A DNA stretch of 15,946 bases from CAYUST01 sp041908765 (GCA_041908765.1 JAYREU010000007.1:1-15946); one strand, 5' to 3'. Positions 1 through 10,506 are shown, counted from the stretch's first letter. A program made the numbers and translations. The notes: generated by a model not told the origin, from the sequence alone.

Positions 1-2
1 AG

Positions 3-134
3 ATCATTCAGGACGTCCGCCATGCTGTAGGAATGCCTACGGAAATACCTGCACAACCGACTCCACTCCTGAGTGATCTGATCGAGATGTTGGCAGTCTA
101 CGGATCCCAAATGTGAAAAAGACGGAGAAGTTAG
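3..134 (+). CDS. C-terminal end of an unknown protein (partial)
   Basis: This is the 3' end of a reading frame that enters from the left edge and stops at TAG 132-134. About 43 residues are visible. They contain a proline-rich stretch, then a hydrophobic helix-like segment (LLSDLIEMLAVYG) and a basic tail (GKRRRS). One TGA (114-116) is read as Gly, as elsewhere in the window. I do not recognise the family. Frame 2 is also open here under code 25, but its translation is Cys-rich and less protein-like, so this frame is preferred on composition only. Confidence 0.4.
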
Positions 135-190
135 GGAGAAAGATGTCAATTGTTTTTATGTATATATTTGGAGAAGATAAGTATTTTTAG

Positions 191-218
191 TTGCATTTCT
201 CTTTTATATATTTATAAT
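191..218 (+). promoter_or_regulatory. Promoter of the abiEi-abiEii pair
   Basis: A -35-like TTGCAT (191-196), a 16-nt spacer and a perfect -10 TATAAT (213-218) lie 28 nt upstream of the abiEi ATG at 247. A second TATAAT at 223-228 repeats the box 10 nt downstream and could give a shorter leader. There is no ribosome binding site between the promoter and the start. AbiEi proteins are known to repress their own promoter in other bacteria, but I see no convincing inverted-repeat operator here. Confidence 0.6.
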
Positions 219-246
219 GGAGTATAATTTATTACCCCTATAGAAA

Positions 247-825
247 ATGTTTATTAATGCAGCACAACTCAAAGTACAACGATGAGTGTCAGAAAATAGC
301 TTCAAAAAGAGGCTCCAGTACCAACTCAAGCATCAAAAACTCATCAAAGTCAGAAAAGGACTGTATGCTCAACCTGATTTCCTCATTGGTGCCTCTGCAG
401 AAGATCGAGTACAAGGAGGTGCACTCATCTACACGCCTAGTTATCTTTCCTATGAAAGTGTGCTTGCGCAAGCTGGGGTACTATTTCAACGATACGGTCA
501 TGCCACATATGCAGCCCCCTATACCAAAACCATACAACTCCCCGATTACAACCAAGCATTTGTATTCAAAAGGCTTCCCATGGCACTATTGAGTGATCTT
601 ACAGGAATAGTACATACACCCCAGTACATGCAAGCATCTCCAGAAAGAGCTATTTGTGACTGTTTATATCATAATCTCAACTATCCATTCGAGAGACTCA
701 ATGTACTAGATCGAGACCTTCTCCTGCGCATTGGTGAAATGTATGCATACTACAAACCAGCACTCTATACGCGTCTTTTATCGCTAAAAACAACACCACA
801 TGCAACCACGACAACTCATTCATAA
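247..825 (+). CDS. abiEi: AbiEi-type antitoxin / transcriptional regulator
   Basis: A 192-aa protein with the layout of AbiEi antitoxins. An N-terminal winged helix-turn-helix of about 45 residues ends in a basic strand (KLIKVRKGLYAQPDFL). It is followed by the conserved 'SYLSYESVLAQAGVL' segment and a C-terminal domain containing 'ASPERAICDCLY'. In the type IV AbiE system the antitoxin represses the operon and counteracts AbiEii without binding it. I place the start at ATG 247. The frame passes a TGA at 283-285 (Gly), and only this extension completes the DNA-binding domain; with the standard code the gene would have to start at GTG 286. It overlaps the toxin gene by 26 nt, so the two are translationally coupled. 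Family call confident; gene symbol by family, not by ortholog. Confidence 0.8.
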
Positions 826-1528
826 ACAATGGATGTTTACACTCCTCAAATTACTCTATTCCTCAGCATTTGGGAAACATTTGTGATTCAAGTGAGGTAC
901 TGCCCTCTATTTTTTTCACCAACTTCCCAGATTCTCCGTAGATTTGGATTTTGATGTCATCCAATCACCTAGCGTTGGATTCAAAGATGATTTATGTGCT
1001 TATCTGCAAACTCACCTCAAAGGCATGTGAGCGACGATCAAACAAGATGGCACACTCGAACATAGCTTTCGTTATATCATACAATATTGAGGAGACAAAA
1101 AATGTAAAATAGAGTGTGCATCATATACTTACCCAAATCACTATATGATGGAGAATCTCCTCGGGACATATATACAGGTAATGGATGTGCGTCGAATGTT
1201 TGCTCATAAACTCTGTGCTTTCTTCTCCAGACAAGAACGTTGATATATTGCAAATAGAGATCTCTTTGACATTCTTTTTCTCTTCAAGAAACACATACTT
1301 CCCCATGAAGGAATCATTCAGATCAGATCCCAACATCTCTTTGGTAAAGCATACACCATACAACAGTTGTATGCGCACTACATAGAGTATATCCAAAAAA
1401 ATCGTAAACACCTACAAAAAAATATTCTAGATGGGTTGGGGGAACTGCTCAATACACAACAAAAATCTGATATCAAAAATACTCTTGTAGATGATCTCCT
1501 CGAACAATTCCAACTCCAATTATTGTAA
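800..1528 (+). CDS. abiEii: AbiEii-type nucleotidyltransferase toxin, intact only with UGA = Gly
   Basis: A 242-aa protein of the AbiEii/AbiGii family (DUF1814), a DNA polymerase-beta-like nucleotidyltransferase. The signature is visible as K31-G-G-T-A-L36 followed by R44-x-S46-x-D48-x-D50-F. Downstream come K137 (HKLCAFFSRQ) and R153-D154 (NRDLFDILFLF), the other conserved charged positions. Family toxins act by adding nucleotides to cellular RNAs, in some cases tRNA 3' ends. Five of about 16 glycines are encoded by TGA, including G29, the first glycine of the catalytic GG pair (G32), and G148. Under the standard code the gene has no long frame at all. The start could also be Met12 at 833, which would remove the overlap with abiEi. 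It stops at TAA 1526-1528. Confidence 0.85.
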
Positions 1529-1535
1529 AATATGA

Positions 1536-1596
1536 GAACCTCTGAAAAAGTCCTAAAAGTACGTTTGCGTGCTTTTAGAGACGTCTAAAGAGGTTC
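1536..1596. repeat. Nested inverted repeat downstream of abiEii
   Basis: The inner stem CTAAAAGTACG (1553-1563) pairs with CGTGCTTTTAG (1568-1578), 11 bp with one G-U pair and a TTTG loop. It extends by GTC/GAC past a bulged A. An outer arm, GAACCTCT (1536-1543), pairs with AGAGGTTC (1589-1596). It lies just after the abiEii stop and has no T-run on either side, so it is not a classic intrinsic terminator. It could be an mRNA 3' structure or the remnant of a small mobile element. The remaining bases up to 1777 contain no convincing gene. Confidence 0.6.
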
Positions 1597-1777
1597 GTCA
1601 AGGAAGCATTGTGAACTTGCTTTTTAGGGCATTTGACAAACCATGTCACGCTAGGAAAACACGTGAAAATTTAATTTTGCAGAGCTTCCTATTCATTTTC
1701 AAAAAAACCTCCAGGGAAATACCGCTGAAGGAAATTTTGCATCTAGCATTTCAATATAGTGAGTATCTATGAATTGT

Positions 1778-3526
1778 TTAGTCACTTTTATTATCAAAGT
1801 ATTCTTGAGCAGAAGAAAGACTTTGGAACAAACTTATTTCTTGAGCTTCTAAACCATATTCTCTTAATACCAACTCAACCTCTTTTATATAATAATCATA
1901 ATCATTCTTCCAGGGTTTCACTGTAACTTTGGTTCAGTCTGCAAAAAACAAATGAATTTTGTGAAGCCCATAATAGCTAGCATCTGCGTAAACGCACACT
2001 TTTCCAACTTTTCTTATCGGTGGGGGAAGCATACTTATCTTCTCATCAAATTCCTTTATCATTTTTTGTTTTTCAATCTCACGCTTGCGAGAATTTGTAA
2101 GTTTATTGGATTCAGATTGATAATAGGCAATCTTCTTCATTTCTTCTTTGGTGAATAATCATACGACAATCTCATTCATTCATCTAGCAAAGTACTCAAC
2201 AATTACCTCATCGATATCTATCACCTTCTTGTACGCAAACAGTAATCTCAAAAGTGGCTCTGGCTCTTGCGGTGTAGTTGCGATATATGCACGCAAAATG
2301 CCATCAATACAGGACTTTGTTTCACCGTCTTTGTCGTCTTTTGTATCATATTTATTGAGGATCGTCTCTATGATTCTTCTCGCCATTACGGGGGGAATGG
2401 GTTGTTTGAGTGCTCGCGTCAGGAGATTTTGTCTACGGAGGATTTTTTTGTTGGGTTGTGGTCATGATAAACAATACTCGAGAAATGCCTCTGTTTGGAG
2501 CAAAAAACTATTGATGAGACTCATATTTTCATACGGGGACTTTTCTAATGCTATTTCAGGACTAATCGCATGAAAAGCACTGACATCCCTCTCATAGGTC
2601 GCAGGATCATAGTCTCGACTATTCATGGTCAATGCATGGATTGAATTGCCTTGGTCATCACACTGTGACATTTGCATTTGTGCAAATCAGGTATCGAAAA
2701 AGCTATCCATATCTGCAACTTCTTTGTTGGATTTCATGACTTGATCAGTTGCTTGGAGAGTTGTTCTATAGGCAACTACGAGATGAAGCGCATCCTTATC
2801 ATCTTGTGCTGCTACATATTTTCTCAATGCATCCACTCACTGTCCTGCTCTATCTATGATCGTACTATATGATTCTTCGTACTTTCCATCTACTTTTGCA
2901 AATAAAGTTGGATCATCTTTTTGAAGTTGTTGTTGTGTTGCTTTGGATAAACGAATAACTCTATTTGCTCCTAGCACATGTTTCTTGCCTTGATACTCCT
3001 CTATCATCGTTCTTTCACCGGGTGCTAGATAGTCTTTAGCTAATAATCATTGATAGACATCAGCAGTGAATTGCTTTCTTGCATGAAAATAGTGTAGATT
3101 CGCGTCGAAACCAGGATCTTCTAGGATCTGTACTTCAGGGTTCAATTGTTGTACAAACTGTATCAAAAGCTCTTTTGTTTGCTTGTTACGTAGTGTGTCT
3201 CCAGGAGAATATACTTTTAATTTTTTGTATCACATAGCAACAATTTCCTCTGCTGTAGTTCTAATAGTGCTTGTCTCAAAATTAAACTCCGATGGAGATA
3301 ATCCCATATGTTCATCTTTTTGTGAATCTCACTCATTATCAATATTAGCTGTTTTACCATGGCGCATGATAGCGAAACTATGTAAGTCATGATCTAGAAC
3401 GTCCTTACTTTGTACCTTTCCTTGCAGATAGGGAACAAGTTTTTGCATACTCTCATGAGGAAACTGTTTCCATTTGGGAGTGGATTGAAGTTGTGAATTT
3501 TGTTGTTGTTCAAGAATTTCAGTCAT
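1778..3526 (-). CDS. Protein with N-terminal histidine-phosphatase-like motif
   Basis: A 582-aa protein assembled by reading nine TGA codons as Gly; stop TAA at 1778-1780. Residues 51-60 (FAIMRHGKTA) match the RHG motif of the histidine phosphatase (phosphoglycerate mutase-like) superfamily, with His56 as the expected phospho-acceptor. The later pattern YSPGDTLRNKQT (residues 105-116) resembles the second conserved Arg segment, and LHLVVAYRTTL (247-257) sits where the second catalytic His strand would be, but no His is present there. The C-terminal half is largely helical and charged with no family I recognise; a strand-rich patch (KVCVYADASYY, then LHKIHLFF) lies near the end. The start is the first ATG after the TAG of the upstream gene, 15 nt away in the same frame, so the two are very likely one operon. 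No Shine-Dalgarno sequence. The catalytic assignment is tentative. Confidence 0.6.
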
Positions 3527-3541
3527 ACTATCGTCACATCA

Positions 3542-5128
3542 CTAAATCTTTTTCAGTAATCATATACGTACTTTTTTCTCATTTAGCTGTATTGTAAACT
3601 CTCTCAAAGTTCCATGTGTTTCAATATCAATTTCATGGGAGAAGAACGCTCTACTCACTTTTTTCAATGGAGCAATAATCTTACCCAAGAACTGGTTATA
3701 TTGTCTTGTCAGAGTTGAATAACTCAAATCCTCATTGGCGATAGGCTCTCCCAAGCGCTCCAAGCACTTCTCGAGAAGTTCAATCGTTGTCGTTTGTGAC
3801 TCAAAATGTTTGGAGGTGAGTTTTTCTCAATTAGCATAAATTTTGCGTTCTATGGTATCCAAAAGTAGACCAGTATCTCACCATTTTTTTCTCAACTCTT
3901 GTATAGTTCCTATTTCTCTGACTCACTGATTATTGCTATAGACGATAGAGTCGTCCTTGGTTCGCGTAGAACGCGTATTTGCAATAAGATTTTGATCAAT
4001 CGCTAAAGGAGCGGTTGGCATTTCATCTCGGCTCTGCCAGATAATATGGATTGCAGGGAAATGCGTACGTAGCTGCTCGACCATCTCATATAATCGAGCC
4101 CTTTTGAGACCAAAGGGCATAGACACGAGATATGATCCTCCTTTGATTCACGTAAATAGTGGCATAATACCATAACCGATTTCTTCATGGCATGACAGTT
4201 CATTGACTTGATGGAGGAAGTGATCTCATTGATGTACATATGCTTGGAGCTGTTCAATCAGATGCTGTGTACTAACAATATCAGTTATATCTTGTGTTGG
4301 TTCTCATTCTTCAAGCTTCTCTACTACTTGGGCGTTGAAGATTGCCTGTAATGCTTGTAATAATTGTGCAATATGTTGAGAAAATTTGAGTGTATGTTTG
4401 TGAGTAGTGACTTGTTTGAAAAAGCTATTGAGTAAAACATCATACGCATGGAGTTTTTCTTCGGTACGTATTTGTGTTTGTGGTTTTCGACGTATATCTC
4501 CAGGAACGCCAGAATATACCATAGCAACATCGAAGGGAATTACCGCGCTTTCAAACTCCTTGACTGCGCTTCCATCTATCACTACAAATGGTGTAGATGC
4601 AGTCAATGCCAATGCACGATCCGAAGATGCATAGGATCACTTGAATATTTTCTCAAATATCTTAGTGAGATCTACTATTTCTTGATCTTTGTTGGTGTCT
4701 TGGACCCACTGAGCACAACAAGCACACAAAGCCGCATACACTCATGTGCCGGTAAACTTATCACATTCTAGTAAGATATCACAGATGTATCATTGCTTAT
4801 CATTTGCAATATACGTACCTATCTCCTCAGCAAGCTGAGGTAGTTTAGATTCCCGTATATCCGCTGAGAGAGAAGTGAAGGAACATTGAGGAAAAGTATA
4901 GGTCTGTACCGTACCAAAATGGATTCCTGGTTCAGATGAAGGGTGTACTCCTAGATATAGTCTCAGGGGCAATTGTGAAAAAATGGTTGGTATCATATCT
5001 TTTTCCATCAAACCGATAGACGCTCGCCTCATCGTCAATGGTGCAGAAACAACTGTTGCATGAGAAGCAAAAAAAGCATCATAGATATTACTATGCTCTT
5101 TGTGTAATTCCGTTGAACAAAACTTCAT
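3542..5128 (-). CDS. Unknown protein with weak GHMP-kinase-like features
   Basis: A 528-aa protein containing ten in-frame TGA (Gly) codons and ending at TAG 3542-3544. I recognise no family firmly. Three segments fall in the order and spacing seen in GHMP small-molecule kinases: an N-terminal VVSAPLTMR (residues 26-34, compare the 'APGK/APLR' strand), a Gly-rich FTGTGVYAALCACC (125-138, compare the 'GLGSSAA' nucleotide loop), and FTGIKGGSYLVSMP (325-338, compare the C-terminal 'GaGGGG' loop). FDVAMVYSGVPGD near residue 200 fits the strand between them. The glycine loops are imperfect, so it may be a divergent or inactive homologue. The start is ATG 5128; a TTG at 5173 in the same frame would add 15 residues and is less likely. 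It heads a two-gene operon with the phosphatase-like gene. Confidence 0.5.
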
Positions 5129-5259
5129 TTGTACGTCTAATAAACGATAAACTATCCTAAGTATAGTCACCAAGAGTTATTTTGTCAAAAAATAGACATC
5201 TATTTCACTCACTGTTGTAGCACTCCAACAACAGATTTTTTGCTTGCTACCTTGTATTT

Positions 5260-5273
5260 TAGAATATATTCTA
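5260..5273. promoter_or_regulatory. 14-bp perfect palindrome in a divergent promoter region
   Basis: TAGAATATATTCTA is a perfect palindrome in the AT-rich gap between the minus-strand gene starting at 5128 and the plus-strand gene starting at 5348. Its position between divergent starts suits an operator, and the TATATT inside it could double as a -10 element. I found no well-spaced -35 on either strand, so the exact promoters remain undefined. Part of the palindrome may be simple AT-rich coincidence. Confidence 0.35.
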
Positions 5274-5347
5274 TACATACTAAATTAATATTGTCAATAA
5301 ATAAATTAATTGTTGCACAATATGATTTTATACCTACCACAACACTC

Positions 5348-6727
5348 ATGTCACTTCTTATCGTCAATTATGGAAACGAGGAAAACAACACTACTCCCCC
5401 AACACCGAATTTTCCTCCAGAGATTACTATGCAAAATCTCTCAAGAAAAAATCAAGAAAAATGGAAAATGATTCAGCGCTTTCATAAAACCTTACAGGAT
5501 TTGGAGCAAGGTCTCCGTACAAATGATGATACTGCTCCCTTTACAGCTCCACTACAGGACGCCCTTACCAATCAGCCTCTACGAAAAGATATCCTCAGTG
5601 AACACACTGCTATGGTCCACACCAAACAAGAAATTCTATGAGCACTTGAAGGACAAGCAAATACAGAAAATTCCAGTGAAATTGCGGATGATGTATACAC
5701 GTTCAACGCTATCTATAATACAAAATTCTTCCAAAAAATGACTGAGAGCATCAATAGCGATAGTAATTTCTGGAAGCCAATTTCAGCAGGCGTTTGGGCA
5801 CAGTATAAGGTACTCAAAGAGACTATGGAGAAAAGTCCCAATCAATATGAAACTGATGAGTATGGTAATACTGACTTCGCTTTCTCTCATGTCTTTTGTA
5901 TGGAATCAGTAGGTCAGCCTATCAAGCTTCCTCTCACGGAGAGAGAAAATATGGAATTAGCAACTGCAATGAGTGAAAATGTTGCTCAATGACTTGCATA
6001 CCTCAGTAAGATAGACGAAGACACGGAAGAGGCTCTCCAAGAACACTATCAAAAACTCAAAACCGCATTCCAAAATAATGTACTCAACATTATTCTCGAT
6101 GCTGAAAATAGCCAATACATGTATGAGGCATTTGTGAGAACAGATCTCCTGAGACGACAAATAAAATCTGTAGGATCACTCGAAAGTGCTTTTGAGCAGC
6201 TTCTCTTGCTAGCCAAGAAGCATGAAGATAATGAATTTATGGCTGTCATCGAACACTTGCTCAACGCATGTATTGCACACAAACATAGTGATGACACCAA
6301 CTCTGGTAATTTCAGAGCTCATACCGAGCACTGTTTCAATCTCATCAACAAATCACTTGATACAACTCAATGACATGAAGCATATACTGCGCAGAAACTC
6401 AATGAGGTAGCATCTCCCCTCTATCTCCAAGAATGAGCTAGTTTCCGTGTACGTCTCCGTGGCTATCAAACAGCCAGAGAGATTCGCGTACACGATGGAC
6501 ATGCATTCTTCGAGGTAGCAGAAGAAGGACACTGCAGCACCTGTAGATCAAGAATTGCACACATTCATAGTCACCAAACACCTGATACCAAGTTCGCCTA
6601 CCTCCACGATCGCTATCCTTCTGATGGCAAGACACTCCGAGCAGGTCTTCCACTACCAAAAGCAGCAACACAGCAAAAAGTAATTTCCTTGTTCAAAGAG
6701 CAATTGAAGTTGCCTATCTATGAGTAA
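5348..6727 (+). CDS. Unknown 459-aa protein with C-terminal Cys/His cluster
   Basis: The protein runs across four TGA codons (5639, 5990, 6371, 6434), all read as Gly, to TAA 6725-6727. It has no signal peptide or membrane segment. Most of it is charged and helical (for example residues 25-65 and 215-330). Near the C-terminus is Cys396-S-T-Cys399 followed by an H-x-H-x-x-H run (IAHIHSHQ), which could hold a metal, but only one CxxC pair is present. I do not recognise the family. The start at ATG 5348 is the first ATG; ATG 5429 (MQNLSRKN) is a possible alternative because the first 27 residues are poor in structure. No Shine-Dalgarno sequence. It is the only gene between the divergent gap and the terminator at 6741. 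Confidence 0.65.
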
Positions 6728-6740
6728 GTAATAAGTCTCC

Positions 6741-6768
6741 AGGGGCCCCGCGAAGCGGGGCCCCTTTT
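6741..6768 (+). terminator. Intrinsic terminator after the 459-aa gene
   Basis: A perfect 10-bp GC stem (ggggccccgc at 6742-6751 and gcggggcccc at 6755-6764) with a GAA loop is followed by TTTT. An A-T pair extends the stem. It begins 14 nt after the stop codon and ends the plus-strand unit before the next promoter at 6829. Confidence 0.9.
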
Positions 6769-6828
6769 CACCTTTGCTTTTCCTCTTACCTATCCTACGA
6801 AACTAGCATATTTAACAAAAAAGTAGTG

Positions 6829-6856
6829 TTGACATTTTGTATATAATATTTATATT
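6829..6856 (+). promoter_or_regulatory. Promoter of the 300-aa gene
   Basis: TTGACA (6829-6834), a 16-nt spacer and TATATT (6851-6856) lie 26 nt before ATG 6883. A TATAAT at 6842-6847 is closer to consensus but only 7 nt from the -35, so it cannot pair with it. The predicted leader is about 20 nt with no ribosome binding site. Confidence 0.55.
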
Positions 6857-6882
6857 CTTTCTTTTACTGAGATTCATCACTT

Positions 6883-7785
6883 ATGTCTCTCCATCCCAAG
6901 TTCTCTGCATTTATAGACAAAATATCTACCTCTCAGCAAGATATTACCGAATCCTTGCAACGTATGTTTTCGCATACGTGACTAGGTCGAGCAGAACACC
7001 AATGAACCAGCAAAAAAATTGCAGACCCATACAATCTTGAACATTGTATTATGGTAGGAAACACCCAAGGGAAAAATCCGCTCACCTATATCGAATATAA
7101 CTCTCAGACAAATGAACGTATTATCCGACAAGTAGGTATGCTTCCTCATCAACGCAAGCGATCACTTATCAAGAATACGCTAGTGGATGAAGAAAAAGTT
7201 GGTCAACCTATTGTCACACAAGAAGCAAGTGAAATAGTCTCTTTTCTCAATGAGTTACATGAGCAGGTTGATCTTCGATCACAACATACGAGTAGTGACT
7301 TTCCAGAACTGGGGGATACACATTCATCAAAAAGAAAAATAGATACTGCACTCCTCCAAGCCCTACTCACCGAACAAGCTCCGGATCAAGTCGGTGCTAC
7401 AAATAATGATGAGCCAACCACAGAAGAAGATATTGACCTTCTCGAGCAAACACCACCGACTCGTTTTGAAAATCTTTTGGCGTATACGGCACATGTTGAG
7501 CAAACACCCGCGCACCCTGCTATCGACATTCGTCTCTTGATCACGCAAGGTCACCCTACACTCACGGAAGCATCGCTCACAGAAATAGAAATCCATGCAT
7601 TACAAGTCGCTTCCAATATGCTCTATCAAGAAGTTGCACAAGCATCCAGCAAACAACTTCTTCCTCCTGTCCAAAAAATGATCTCCATATTTACTCAAGA
7701 TAAAGCGAGAAATCACGTCATCAGTGTTTTCCTCTCGGTGTTCGTTGAAAAAATCAATGAACTCTCTTTGGTTGAGACTAAATAA
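6883..7785 (+). CDS. Unknown 300-aa soluble protein
   Basis: The reading frame starts at ATG 6883, passes TGA at 6979 and 7003 (both Gly) and ends at TAA 7783-7785. Translated with the standard code it would lose the first 56 residues. The N-terminal part (HTGLGRAEH, then NLEHCIMVGN) is followed by a short strand-rich region (NPLTYIEYNSQTNERIIRQVGML). A long acidic, Pro/Thr-rich middle (about residues 150-215) looks disordered. The last 85 residues look helical. There is no signal peptide, membrane helix or motif I recognise. It has its own promoter and is followed 79 nt later by the HIT gene. Confidence 0.65.
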
Positions 7786-7864
7786 TAATTTCTCCTGTTA
7801 CCTGCTCTTCCATCCAAAGGATTTTTTGCTATACTCTCCATACTTTATCAATGAAATATGGCTT

Positions 7865-8254
7865 ATGCCCTCTCTTTTCTCACGTATCATTGCTGGCGAA
7901 ATTCCGTGTTACAAGATTTATGAGGACGAATGGACGTTTGCGTTCTTGGATATTCGTCCACACACCCTCTGACACACCCTCGTTATCCCAAAGATTGAGA
8001 TAGATTATTTCGTTGATCTACCCGAGCCCTACTACTCTGCAGTTTTTCAAACTGCCAAAAAAATATCACCTGCACTCAAAGAAGCGACATGATGCATCAG
8101 AATCGGTGCACTCATAGCCTGATTTGACATACCGCATTTCCACTACCATCTCATCCCTATGAACACCTACCACGACCTCAACTCGGGTAAGGCACATGAT
8201 GAAACACCTGAAGCAATGGAAAAAATACACAAGAAAATTCTTGCTCACCTTTAG
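7865..8254 (+). CDS. HIT-family nucleotide hydrolase
   Basis: A 129-aa protein of the histidine triad family, which hydrolyses nucleoside phosphoramidates and related nucleotide conjugates (HinT/Hit-like). It opens with the family's typical start (FSRIIAGEIPCYKIYEDE), followed by FAFLDIRPHTLGHTLVIPK. The triad HFHYHLIP lies near residues 92-99. Three of its six glycines are TGA codons: G36 in 'HTLGHTLV', G76 and G86. The family needs glycine at G36, which makes this gene the clearest single proof of the altered code here. The start is ATG 7865 and the stop is TAG 8252-8254. It probably forms an operon with the following gene 16 nt downstream. No Shine-Dalgarno sequence. Confidence 0.92.
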
Positions 8255-8270
8255 TTCATCTCAAAAGTAA

Positions 8271-8531
8271 ATGAAGCACGAAAAAAAAGTACTACCAACA
8301 TACTTTCAAAAAATTTTAGAAGGAAGCAAAACCTTTGAATTACGTCTTGCTGACTGGGATTGTGCGGAATGAGATATTCTCATCTTACTTGAACGAGATC
8401 CCAATTCACAAGCCTATACGGGCAGAAAAATTGAAAAGCAAATTACTTGTATTGTGAAAACTAAACAAGTACACTTCTGGACAGACGAAGATATAGAAAA
8501 ATATGGCTTTCAGATTCTTGGGTTTAAGTAA
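8271..8531 (+). CDS. DUF3850 / ASCH-like (PUA-fold) protein
   Basis: An 86-aa protein matching the small DUF3850 family, related to ASCH/PUA-like domains thought to bind RNA or modified nucleotides. Visible hallmarks are KVLPTYFQKILEGSKTFELR, then DWDCAEGDILILLE, then YTGRKIEKQITCIVKT, and the closing 'YGFQILGF'. One TGA (8370) gives Gly in 'AEGDIL', where the family has a conserved Gly before the D-x-L strand. Length and ends agree with a complete single-domain protein. It follows the HIT gene by 16 nt and is followed by a bidirectional terminator. Its role in the cell is unknown; the domain suggests nucleic acid contact only. Confidence 0.82.
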
Positions 8532-8587
8532 TCAAAAACTAAACTAAGCACTAAACGAAAAACACACCTTCAATATGCCTATAAAGC

Positions 8588-8615
8588 AAAAAACCCCGCA
8601 TCCGCAGGGTTTTTT
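8588..8615. terminator. Bidirectional terminator between DUF3850 gene and 16S
   Basis: AAAAAACCC and GC (8588-8599) pair with GC and GGGTTTTTT (8604-8615) around an ATCC loop, with one C-A mismatch. The A-run on one side and T-run on the other give a U-tail in both directions. It can therefore end the plus-strand HIT/DUF3850 operon and the minus-strand rRNA transcript, whose 16S ends about 100 nt away. Confidence 0.8.
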
Positions 8616-8649
8616 AGAACAGGTTTTTTAGTAAGAGAATAACTATTCA

Positions 8650-8674
8650 AAGAGAAAGAGGCAATACGATTGAG
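8650..8674 (-). other. 3' arm of the 16S processing stem
   Basis: AAGAGAAAGAGG (8650-8661), then AAT and CGATTGAG, is complementary to 10205-10230 on the other side of 16S, with only two interruptions. A second pair, 8630-8639 (AGTAAGAGAA) with 10272-10281, extends the pairing outward. Such stems are RNase III-type processing sites in other bacteria. Confidence 0.8.
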
Positions 8675-8716
8675 ACCTCCATGCCAGAGTTTTACTCATG
8701 TTTATAATTAAGTTGT

Positions 8717-10191
<1,475 letters not shown>

Positions 10192-10204
10192 AGACATGGT
10201 AAGC

Positions 10205-10230
10205 CTCAATCGGCATTACCTCTTTCTCTT
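10205..10230 (-). other. 5' arm of the 16S processing stem
   Basis: The sequence ctcaatcg (10205-10212) to cctctttctctt (10219-10230) pairs with 8650-8674 across the whole 16S gene. The outer partner at 10272-10281 lies near the 5S gene, so the precursor must already include that spacer. This favours transcription through from 5S. A TATAGT box (complement of 10279-10284) overlaps this arm and would be a poor internal promoter. Confidence 0.8.
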
Positions 10231-10316
10231 CCAATAATTTTTTTCGATGCACAAGCATGCATCTCATAATTTTCTCTTACTATAAATGGTAATGAACGAG
10301 CATAAGCTCTGCTATG

Positions 10317-10438
10317 GATGGTGGCACTCATCTACTTTCCCAGCCCCAGGGGGACAAGTATCATCGACCGCCGTAGTCTTAACTGCTGTGTTCGGAATGG
10401 GAACAGGTGTGTCCCCACAGCGCAACAGTACCACCATG
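10317..10438 (-). rRNA. rrf: 5S ribosomal RNA
   Basis: On the minus strand it starts GCATGGTGGTACTGTTGC, contains the conserved CCGAACACAGCAGTTAAG and ends TGCCACCATCC. The terminal stem ATGGTGG/CCACCAT closes it (10431-10437 with 10318-10324), giving about 120 nt. It lies between 23S (about 70 nt upstream) and 16S (about 125 nt downstream). Confidence 0.93.
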
Positions 10439-10476
10439 CATAACAGGACCTGCTAGAGATCTGAAATATACCGGAC

Positions 10477-10503
10477 TGATAGATTAGTTTTTTGGAAAGC
10501 GAA
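10477..10503 (-). other. 3' arm of the 23S processing stem
   Basis: TGATAGAT (10477-10484) and TTTTTTGGAAAGCGAA (10488-10503) are exact complements of ATCTATCA (13469-13476) and TTCGCTTTCCAAAAAA (13450-13465). Together they make a 16-bp plus 8-bp stem that closes 23S alone, excluding 5S and 16S. Confidence 0.85.
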
Positions 10504-10506
10504 AAA

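Noticed and set aside
1569..1772. A 67-codon plus-strand frame after the hairpin, considered as a transposase remnant
   Set aside because: The translation has no transposase motif or other family signal, and no terminal repeats bracket it.
5240..5347. An upstream extension of the 459-aa gene from a non-ATG start at 5240
   Set aside because: The extra 36 residues translate AT-rich intergenic sequence containing the palindrome; ATG 5348 is the first reasonable start.
1778..8531. A run of short broken frames that looks like pseudogene decay or frameshifts
   Set aside because: All breaks are TGA codons in a constant frame and disappear when TGA is read as Gly; no TAA or TAG interrupts the joined frames.
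10231..10316. An internal promoter for 16S between 5S and 16S
   Set aside because: A TATAGT box exists (complement of 10279-10284) but has no good -35 and overlaps the outer processing arm, which a transcript starting there would lack.
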